DNA from: an uncultured Christensenella sp.
Lineage (GTDB): Bacteria; Bacillota; Clostridia; Christensenellales; Pumilibacteraceae
Reading direction: 5' to 3'
NCBI GenBank assembly: GCA_910577995.1
Contig: CAJTND010000008.1
Span: forward strand, 11,385-45,459
Length of the DNA: 34,075 bases
Part shown: positions 24,588 through 33,400 of the stretch, piece after piece
Layout: each line of letters starts with the position of its first letter
How positions within the stretch are numbered: the first letter of the stretch is position 1
Translations under genes and position numbers: made by a program
The notes under the pieces: model-generated
What the model was told of the DNA's origin: nothing
The model's database searches: none
The model's input: only the letters and a program-made list of their open reading frames with translations

Positions 24588-25298
24588 ATGAACACGCGGA
24601 TCGCCATCGTAGAAGACGACCATAATGCGGCGGAGCTGCTTTCCGGCTATCTTGACAGGTACGCCGCGGAAAGCAACCGCAAGTTCGACGTCGACGTATT
24701 TTACAATGCGGGGACGTTTTTGACCGAGCGCGGATCCTTCGACATAGTGCTGATGGATATCGAACTGCCCGACGGCAACGGGCTGGACGTGTCGCGCAAG
24801 CTGAGAGAGCGGGACGAAAACGTGCTTATCATATTCGTTACCAACATGGCGTCGCTCGCGATCAAGGGCTACGAGGTGCGCGCGTTCGACTTTGTGGTCA
24901 AGCCCGTGTCGTATAATAGCTTTGTGCTCAAATTCTCGGGCGCGCTCGACGCGCTCCGCAAAAAGCACGGCAAAGATATTTGGATATCCAACAAGGACGG
25001 CAAGATCAAGCTCAACACGACGGAGATAAAATACGTCGAGATAATGTCGCACATCCTCATATATCACACCGTGCGCGGCGAGTACAGGGAAACGGGCACG
25101 CTCGCGGAATTGCAGGAACTGCTCGCGGACGAGCCGTTTGCGCTGTGCAACCGCTGTTACTTCGTCAACCTCGCTTACGTCACCGCGGTAAAACAGCAGT
25201 ATGCCGTCGTCGGCGACGAGAGCCTTCAAATATCGCGGGCGAAGCGCGCGCTGTTCATGAGCGCGCTCAACAACCATATCGCGATGGGCGTCGACTGA
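24588..25298 (+). CDS. LytTR-family response regulator (AgrA/VirR-like)
   Basis: 236 residues. The receiver domain (about 1-122) has acidic D10/D11, phosphoacceptor D57 in VLMDIELPDG, T85 and K105 in VVKPVS. The LytTR DNA-binding domain (about 130-232) has IKLNTTEIKYVEIMSHILIYHT, FALCNRCYFVNLAYV and SRAKRALFMSAL. LytTR proteins bind pairs of direct repeats one to two helical turns apart, normally just upstream of the -35 box; such a pair lies at 26740-26775, directly after this operon. GGGAG precedes the ATG at 24588. It is co-transcribed with the GHKL kinase, whose start follows the stop by 2 nt. Confidence 0.93.
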   Translation: MNTRIAIVEDDHNAAELLSGYLDRYAAESNRKFDVDVFYNAGTFLTERGSFDIVLMDIELPDGNGLDVSRKLRERDENVLIIFVTNMASLAIKGYEVRAFDFVVKPVSYNSFVLKFSGALDALRKKHGKDIWISNKDGKIKLNTTEIKYVEIMSHILIYHTVRGEYRETGTLAELQELLADEPFALCNRCYFVNLAYVTAVKQQYAVVGDESLQISRAKRALFMSALNNHIAMGVD

Positions 25299-25300
25299 GC

Positions 25301-26677
25301 ATGATATCGTATATAACGTTTTACAAGCTGCTGTTCACGCTCGAGCTGTGCGTCGCGGAATTTCTGTTCACGTTCAGGCTGAAAAAACGCCCGTACTTTA
25401 TCCTGCGCTACCTCGCGTGCTTAGCCGCATTGATGGGCGTTGCGTCGATACCCATCCCGACGACGGCGTTCTGGTCGACGTCGCTCGTGTTCCTGATGAT
25501 GTTCGGGCTGTCGGTCGCGATGCTGTTCTTCTGCTACGACAGGTCGTTCGCATTTATACTGTTTTGCGCGATAGCCGCGTACACCTGCCAGCACTTCGCC
25601 TACGAACTGACCAACCTCGCGATGACGGTACTGCGCTGGGGCACAAGCCCCCTGCTCGGCATGTACAGCAATTCCGCTATCGACTTTTCCGAGATCGACA
25701 AGACCACCGTATTCGTCGTTACGCTGTACCTTATTTGCTACCTGATGTCGTACTGGCTGCTGTATGCGGTGTTCGGGCGGCGGATAAAGAGCGGCGCGGA
25801 CATGGAGATAAAAAGCAATACGATATTCGCGCTCATCGTCGCGGGACTTATGACGGACATACTCGTGAGCTCGGTGGTGACGTACCACCTCGGCGAGCAC
25901 TTTATCGGCTCGCTCATCGCGTACATAACCAACATGCTGTGCTGCATGCTTCTGATAGCCTGTCAGTTCAACCTGCTTTCGGAAAAAGAAGTGCGGAGCG
26001 AGCTCGACTTCGTGCGCCGACTGTGGCAGCAGGAAAAAGAGCAGTACGCGGTGTCGCGCGACAACATCGACATAATCAACATCAAGTGCCACGACATGCG
26101 CCACCGCATACGCGAGCTTGCGCAGGGCAAGAGCTTTTCCGACGAGGAGATCGCGGAGATAGAGAACTCGATCTCTATATACGACAGCGCCGTAAAAACG
26201 GGCAACGCCGCGCTCGACGTTATACTCACCGAAAAGAGCCTGCGCTGTCACGCCAACGACGTGCTGTTCACCTGCGTAGCCGACGGCTCGCTGCTGTCGT
26301 TTATGAGCGAATCGGACACGTACTCGCTGTTCGGCAATATCCTCGACAATGCGATAGAAGCGACGCTCAAGATAGCCGAGCACGACGGGCGGACTATCGG
26401 GCTGAAAATACGCCGCTCCGGCGAGTTCGTATCGATCAACGTAAAAAATCCGTTCGTCGGCGAGCTCGACTTCGACGAGGGCGGACTGCCGCGCACCACT
26501 AAGAACGACAAGAATTATCACGGGTTCGGTATCAAGAGCATAACGTACCTCGTGCAAAAGTACGGCGGCGACCTGTCGCTCGTCGCAAATAACGGCGTGT
26601 TCAACCTGAATATCCTGTTCCCGACGACCGACAATATCGACGAGGGGGAGTCGACGCCCGACGGCGCGTCCGAGTAG
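25301..26677 (+). CDS. GHKL sensor histidine kinase (AgrC-like)
   Basis: 458 residues. The first 225 are hydrophobic with six or seven membrane helices (about 5-25, 33-52, 58-78, 82-103, 136-158, 172-194, 200-222), the AgrC/VirS-type sensor plan. A short coiled coil leads to the phosphoacceptor H264 in KCHDMRHRI. The ATPase part has N346 and N350 in GNILDNAIEAT and the G-box YHGFGIKSI (GFG at 408-410). There is no clear ribosome site; the ATG is 2 nt from the regulator's stop (TGA-GC-ATG), so translation is probably coupled. The ligand is unknown: no AgrD-like peptide or AgrB gene was found nearby. It likely phosphorylates the adjacent LytTR regulator. Confidence 0.92.
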   Translation: MISYITFYKLLFTLELCVAEFLFTFRLKKRPYFILRYLACLAALMGVASIPIPTTAFWSTSLVFLMMFGLSVAMLFFCYDRSFAFILFCAIAAYTCQHFAYELTNLAMTVLRWGTSPLLGMYSNSAIDFSEIDKTTVFVVTLYLICYLMSYWLLYAVFGRRIKSGADMEIKSNTIFALIVAGLMTDILVSSVVTYHLGEHFIGSLIAYITNMLCCMLLIACQFNLLSEKEVRSELDFVRRLWQQEKEQYAVSRDNIDIINIKCHDMRHRIRELAQGKSFSDEEIAEIENSISIYDSAVKTGNAALDVILTEKSLRCHANDVLFTCVADGSLLSFMSESDTYSLFGNILDNAIEATLKIAEHDGRTIGLKIRRSGEFVSINVKNPFVGELDFDEGGLPRTTKNDKNYHGFGIKSITYLVQKYGGDLSLVANNGVFNLNILFPTTDNIDEGESTPDGASE

Positions 26678-26696
26678 ATCGCTCGGGCGCGTTTTT
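26665..26696 (+). terminator. Terminator overlapping the kinase stop codon
   Basis: CGCGTCCGAG (26665-26674) pairs with CTCGGGCGCG (26682-26691) with one G-U pair, then five T. The stop TAG (26675-26677) sits in the loop. It separates the two-component operon from the GH3 operon. Confidence 0.85.
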
Positions 26697-26739
26697 ATTG
26701 CGGTCATGAGCGTAAACACCGCGAAAACCGTCGTAAACT

Positions 26740-26775
26740 ACCGAATAAGTATTTCGCATGACCGAATAAGTATTT
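26740..26775 (+). promoter_or_regulatory. Paired direct repeats, probable LytTR operator
   Basis: ACCGAATAAGTATTT occurs twice, perfectly, at 26740-26754 and 26761-26775, a period of 21 bp (two DNA turns). The second copy ends 4 bp before the -35 box at 26780. This is the arrangement used by LytTR activators such as AgrA and VirR, and a LytTR gene lies immediately upstream. The match between this regulator and this site is inference. Confidence 0.8.
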
Positions 26776-26779
26776 GATA

Positions 26780-26808
26780 TTGACCGTAAGATCCCGCCGT
26801 TGTATAAT
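26780..26808 (+). promoter_or_regulatory. Sigma-A promoter of the GH3 operon
   Basis: TTGACC (26780-26785), 17 bp, TATAAT (26803-26808), directly after the paired repeats. The start is expected near 26815, with a leader of about 52 nt and GGAGG at 26855-26859. Confidence 0.88.
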
Positions 26809-26866
26809 CCGAGCATATCATCGGCGCATTGCGAGCGTCGGGTAATAAAGGATCGGAGGTATAGTG

Positions 26867-27409
26867 ATGACGGGAAAAGCCGAGGAGTTTTTCCTAAAAA
26901 CGAGAAAAGTCCCGTTCGGGATAATCTGCGGCGCTTGCGGTATCGCGGTTTTTTTCGCGACGCTCGGGCTCGTTATCGGTTATGCGGTGACGGCAGGCAT
27001 AGCGGCGCAGACCGGCAAAACGGTCTCGTTTTTGGAAAATTGGTGGCAGGTAGTGCTGTTTATCGTACTTATACTTGCCGCGGTTGCGGCGGTTGCGGCG
27101 CTTGTACTGTACATACTCAGGCGCATGATGCTCATAGCGGGCAGCGACGACAAGTACTACGAGGACGTGGATGAGGCGGATGCGACCGCAAAAGACAGGA
27201 TAAACGCGTTCGGCGGCGCGGACGCGATGATAACCGAGTTCGACGCGCGCGCGGCTAAGATAGCCGAGCTGGAAGCGGCGCTCGCGGACGCTACGGAACA
27301 AAACGCCGCGCTCCAAGCGGAGCTGTCCGACGCGAAGGCGCGCAACGCCGAGCTCGAAACAGCGCTCGTTGCGGTGCGCGACACTCAAAAACGGAGGAAA
27401 AAAGCATGA
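26867..27409 (+). CDS. Two-helix membrane protein with coiled-coil tail
   Basis: 180 residues, no family recognised. Two hydrophobic segments (about 16-45 and 59-87) are followed by a basic-acidic junction (RRMMLIAGSDDKYYEDVDEAD). A heptad-rich coiled coil of about 50 residues follows (KIAELEAALADATEQNAALQ onward, about 130-172), ending in a basic tail RRKKA. The ATG at 26867 is favoured because GGAGG is 7 nt upstream; the adjacent GTG at 26864 is possible. Its stop overlaps the GH3 start by four bases (ATGA), so the two are coupled. A scaffold or partner for the giant membrane-bound glycosidase is a reasonable inference; the sequence shows no enzyme motif. Confidence 0.85.
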   Translation: MTGKAEEFFLKTRKVPFGIICGACGIAVFFATLGLVIGYAVTAGIAAQTGKTVSFLENWWQVVLFIVLILAAVAAVAALVLYILRRMMLIAGSDDKYYEDVDEADATAKDRINAFGGADAMITEFDARAAKIAELEAALADATEQNAALQAELSDAKARNAELETALVAVRDTQKRRKKA

Positions 27410-30400
27410 TAAGGCGCAGACGTAAAACGACGCCGTTCGTAAGATCCGTGTGGGTTATGCTCACGGTGTTTTTCTCGTTGCTTCTCGTATTCTTATGCGT
27501 GGGCACGAGCATAGCCAAGGACAACGCCGCGCCGATCAATTCGATGTTCGGCATCGAAGCGAGCAAAAAGGTGACGACGGGCGACGGCGACGAGGACCTC
27601 GATTGGTACAAGTCCGACTATATCGAGCGCGACGCGAGCGGCGAGATAGTGTACATGCCCGACGGCAACGGCAACAAAACGACCAACCGCGACGACGCGG
27701 CTATGCGCAGGAACTCCGAGCTTGTCGGCGAACAGACCGCCGTCGAGGGCAGCGTCCTGCTGTGGAACAACGACGCGCTCCCGCTCAAATCGGGCGCTAA
27801 GGTCAGCATGTTCGGCATAGCGTCGCAGAAATACATGTTCGGCGGCAGCGGCTCGGGTCAGGTCGACGTCACGCCCGTGCACGGCACGATAAGCGCGGCG
27901 CTCACCGCCAAGGGCGTCAAGGTCAATACCAAGCTCGAAGAAAGATACAAAAAGATCGCCGCGAAGTACGGCGGACAGTCGGGCTACACCAACACGGCGG
28001 CGTCCAACTACCTGCCGTGGTTCAAGGTCGGCGAAGCCCCGTACAGCGAGATAAAAGACGTTGCGGAAAGCACCGTCACCGCCGACGATACGGCTGTAAT
28101 GATAATCTCGCGCACCGCGGGCGAGGACTTCGATATTTCCGAGGACGTGCGCGACAACATGGTGGGCGGCGTCAAGAACTACCTCGAGCTCTCCGTCGAA
28201 GAAGCGGGCGTGCTCGAAAACCTGCAAGCGCTCAAAGCGGCGGGCGGACTCAAAAAGACGGTGCTCCTGCTCGACACCGCCAACCCGATGCAGTTCTCCG
28301 AGATAAGCAAGGAGGAGTACGGCGTCGACGCGTGCATATGGATAGGTCAGGGCGGCACGATGAGCTTTGCCCAGATCGCCGACGTGCTTGTCGGTCACGA
28401 CGAGTTCGTCATGTCGGGACGCGCGACGGACACTCTGCTTTACAACAATCATTCCGCTCCGTCGGACGCCAACTTCGGCGACTTCACCTGGACGGAACAC
28501 TCCAATAAACTGCCCGACCTCGACAAGGAATACGGAAGCTACTATTGGACGCACAACACTAAATACATAGTTTATCAGGAAGGCGTTTACGTCGGTTACA
28601 GATACTACGAAACGCGCTACGAGGATACCGTCCTCGGCGTGGAGGGCGCAACGTCCGCCGCTGGCGCGACCGACAAAAAGGCATGGGACTACAATAAGGA
28701 AGTCGCATTCCCGTTCGGCTACGGACTGTCGTATACGACCTTCGAGCACAGCAACTTCAAAGTGACTGAGACCGAAACGGGCTACGACGTTTCGCTCGAT
28801 ATCCGCAACAGCGGCAGCGTTGCGGGCAAGGAAGTCATGCAGGTGTATATCCAAAAACCGTACACCGAGTATGACAAACAGAACGGCATAGAGAAGCCCG
28901 CGATAGAGCTCGTCGGCTTTGCCAAGACCGACAGGCTCACCGCCAACGCCGACGGCAAGCAGACGCTTACCGTGTCGGTGGATAAAGAGGCGTTCCGCAC
29001 CTACGACGCTTACGGCAAGCGCACGTACATACTCGAAGAGGGCGACTACTATCTCGCCGTCGGCAACAATGCGCACGACGCGCTAAACAACATTCTTGCG
29101 AGCAAGGACCTCACCGCCGAGCAAAAGGCGAGGATGGACGCGCCCGGCAACGCCGCTATGGCGCACAAGATAACCGTCGCTCAGCCCGATTACGAGATAT
29201 TCTCCAAATCGGCGGAAACGGAAAAAGAGATAACCAATCGTTTCGACGACGCCGACCTCAACCTGTACGAAGGCACTAAGGACGATCAGACTATATCGTA
29301 CCTCAGCCGCAACGACTGGGAAGGCACTTTCCCGACGGCGGCGGTCGCGCTCAAATGCGTCAACGATATAATGGTCCGCGACATGCAGTACGGGCACACG
29401 GTCGAAGTCGCGGAAGGCGACAAGCTGCCCGTGTACGGCAAGATAACCTCTCCCAACGGCGAGCTCAGCCTCGCCATGATGAAGGATCTCGAATACGACG
29501 ATCCGCAGTGGGATCACCTTCTCAACCAAATGACGCTCAAAGAACAGAACCTTATGGTCTCGGTCGGTCTCGGCTATCTCGCGGCGGCTGAGAGCGTCGG
29601 CGCGCCCGGCGGCACTGCGACCGACGGACCTGCGGGCGTTCGCTCGTCCAAGTACGCTTTCCCGTCGCCCGTCGTCATGGCGGCTACCTGGAACGTCGAG
29701 CTTATGGAACGCGTCGGCGACGCCATGGGACACGAAGCGATGCACCGCAACTTCAACCTTATATGGGCGCCGGGTGCGGATATCCACAGAAACCCCTACG
29801 GCGGCAGAAACTGGGAATATTACAGCGAGGACGGCGTGCTCTCGGGACTTATGCTCGCGGCGGAAGTCAAGGGCATACAGGGCGTCGGCGTCATAGTCAT
29901 GACCAAGCACTTCGCGTTCAACGATCAGGAACGCAACCGTTACGGCGTAGCGACGTTCTTCAACGAGCAGAGCGCGCGCGATATCTACCTCCGCGCATTC
30001 GAGTCGGCTGTAAGAGACAGCAAGATGAACGGAGTCATGAGCTCGTTCAACCGCGTCGGACTGACGTGGGCAGGCGCGCACAAAGGTCTGTTGACCGACG
30101 TGCTGCGCGACGAGTGGAACTTTATCGGCGTAGTGGAAACGGACGCATGCAACGGCAAAGACTCGCCGTTCCACATGCTCGACCAAAACGCAAGAGCCGA
30201 GGGCATCGTCGCAGGCAACGACCTGTGGCTGTCCGGCGGCAACGAAAACTTCTTAGACGAGCACAAGAAAAACGCGACCGTCATGCAGGCGATGCGCGAG
30301 GCGTGCCACAGGATACTGTATACGCAGCTGCACAGCTCGGTGATGAACGGCGTTTCCGTAAATACGCGCATAATCTCCATCACGCCGTGGTGGGAGACGC

Positions 30401-33400
30401 TGCTCGTATCGCTCTGCGTCGTCGTCGGCGTGTGCCTGCTCGCAAGTATTGCGATGTGCGCGCTGTCGTTCGTATTCGCAACGGCGAGATACAAGGCGTT
30501 TGCCGCGCGCCGTGCGGAGGAGAAAAAAGCACGGGGGGGGGGTAATAGACTTAAACCGCTCCACAGAAATCTCATAGTGATCTGCTCCTGCGTAGTCGGC
30601 GTCGGACTTCTGCTCACGGCGATACTCGTCCCGACGCTCAACAAAGGCAGCGGCGCGCCGCCGCTGAAACCCCACGTCTGCCAGAGCATATGCGAGGTCT
30701 GCGGCAAGTGCACCAACATCGACTGCGAGGACGAAAAATGCGCCGACAAGTGCGGCGGCGAAAAACAGACCTACGCTTTCGAGGCGGAAAACGCGGTGCT
30801 CGTCGGCGCCGCAGGACCGCTGTCGATAGAGGGCGAAGCGCCCGGACGCGTAGTGGTAGCCGGACTTAACAACAACAAGGGCGCATCGGTGACCTTTGTC
30901 GTAGACGCACCCGTCGATACGGTCGCGTCGCTCGTAGTCACGGTATCGCGCCGCGACAGACCGACCAAGTTCACGAGCACTATGGGCGTGTCCGTCAACG
31001 GCGGCGAGTACCTCAAACGCTCGACGACGGTCACGACGGTATCGTCCGACGACGAATGGAAGGAAGCCTCGTATGCACGATACAACCTCGGCTGTATATC
31101 GCTGACCGCGGGACAGAACACGATATCGTTCACCGTGCTCGGCGACGGCGCGTACAGCGGCTACAACTTCGACAAGATAGAACTGCTCTGCGAAGACCCG
31201 CTCGAAGAAGGCCACATGTGCGCGAGCGCGTGCCCGTCCTGCGGCAAGTGCACAGACGAGGAATGTCAAGACGAGGCATGCGCGGAGAAGTGCTCCTGCG
31301 CGGTCGACTTCGAGGCAGAGAACGCGGAATTCCGCAACGGTCAGGCGCAATGGGGCTATCTCGAGGTCTTTACCAACGAGCAGGGCAGGACCGTCGTCAA
31401 AAACTTCAACGGCAACATCGGCGCTAACATCACCTTCAAAGTGTACGTCGACGGCGAGCCGGGCGAGACTTTCGAGACCGATCTTTACGTTGTCGTTTCG
31501 CGGTTCAAGATCGATACCGTGTTCACCGACAATATCGAGGTCACCGTCAACGGCGACGAGCCTATAATGAGCGATACCGTTATAAAAGGGTTCAGCGGCG
31601 CGGAATGGAGCGACGAGTCTTACGGCGAATTCTTTATCGGTAAGATAACGCTCAATGCGGGCGCGAACTCCATATCGTTCACGGTGCTCGGCGGCGGCGA
31701 GACCGGCGGCTACAACTTCGACAAGATAACGCTGCGCAACGCTCCGCCCGTCCTGCACGAGTGCTCCGACAAGTGCGAAGTGTGCGGCGGTTGCACGACC
31801 GACTGCGACAACGGCGGCTGTGCCGAAAAGTGCGAGTGCGACAACGTTACGGAAAGCGTCACGCTCGAAGCGGAGGACGACGCGACTACGACTTATGCCG
31901 ACGGCCCCGGCGAGCATCAGCCCTGGGCGGTGCTCCACAAAGAGCCGAGCGAGCCCGCTCCCGGCGACAAGGTCTGGATCGCAGGCTTTAACGAAAACGT
32001 CGGTGCGTGGATAGAGTTTGCCTATACCTCGGATACCGAACGCGACGCGCTCCTGTTCGTCTCGGTCAGCAGGCGCAAGAGCAAGACGACTTTCTCCGAT
32101 TGGGTGGAAACGCGCTTGACGTACCCCGACGGCACGAGCATAGAGATAGTCAGCAAGGCGACGCTCGACGCTCACGACAACGAGTGGTCGGCGGAAGCGT
32201 TCACCGAGATCATGCTCGGCAAGGTCCGCCTGAAAAAAGGCGTCAACAAGATCAGATTCACGATCAAGACCTATGACGCAACATCGGAGCTCGGCGGATA
32301 CAACTTCGACGCGATACGGCTCGGGCTCTTGGGCGAGGGCGTTACGCCCGAACCCGTCGAGCACGATATAACCGTCGCGAGCGGCATAACGGGCGGCACT
32401 GTGTCCGTCGGCGCGACCAAAGCGATCGCGGGCACGGAAATAACCGTTACTGTCACGCCCGACGAAGGCTATGTGCTCAAAAGCCTCAAATATAACGGTA
32501 TCGACATCACGGCGACCAAAAAGTTCATCATGCCCGATGCCGCCGTCACCGTTACCGCGCAGTTCGTCGACGAATCGACGCCGCCCGCGCCCACATATAC
32601 GCTCTCTTTCGACGAGAACGGCGGCGAGGGCGATATAGTCGGCGTCGGCACGAGCTACGAGGAGGGCGAAACGTTCGCTCTCCCTTCGGGCGACGGGCTT
32701 AAAAAAGACGGTCACTACTTTGTGTGCTGGACCTACGACGGCAACGACTACAAGGCGGGCGCGAGCTTCACGATGCCTTCGACCGACGTTACGTTCGTCG
32801 CCAAATGGGCGGAAAAGATAGCCGACGCGGTGTTCGAGGCGGAGGATGCGGAGCTTAAAGACGGCGACAGCGAAGACCTCGCCGACTGGGCGCACGTAGG
32901 TACGGAAGAAGTCAAGGTCGGCGAGACGGTTACGCGCGTCGTAGCCAAGGGCTTCAACACCAACATCAACGCCGAAGTGACCTATAAGATTTTCGTCAAC
33001 GGCGAGGCAGGCAAAAAGTATACCGCCGAACTCGTTTCGATCAACTCGAGCATACAAGCTTACGACGTCAAGTTCACCGACATAATAGGCGTCAGGATAA
33101 ACGGCGCCGAGTATACGAGCGACGCGATAATGCCGCAATCTTGGGATCAGTGGGCGGATTCGTCTTACAAAGAGGTAGTGCTCGGCGACATCGAGCTTAC
33201 CGCAGGTATCAATACGATAACCTTCTGGATCAAGACAGCCGACGACGGCAATGCCTGTAACTTCGACAAGATAATACTTCGCGATCTCACCGCAGAGATG
33301 ACCTGGACAAAAGTTAAGCTCGAAGCGGAGGACGCGGATATCGTTGACGGACCCAGCCCTTCATGGGGCGGGTTAAAAGTCGAGGATATCGTGATGAGCT

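Noticed and set aside
24588..26677. Assignment of the two-component genes as agrA and agrC
   Set aside because: Domain types agree, but without agrB/agrD nearby the specific names are not supported.
30253..33138. 961-codon open frame on the minus strand
   Set aside because: Antisense shadow of the GH3 gene; the translation is Arg/Val/Ala-rich without motifs, as expected opposite GC-rich coding sequence.
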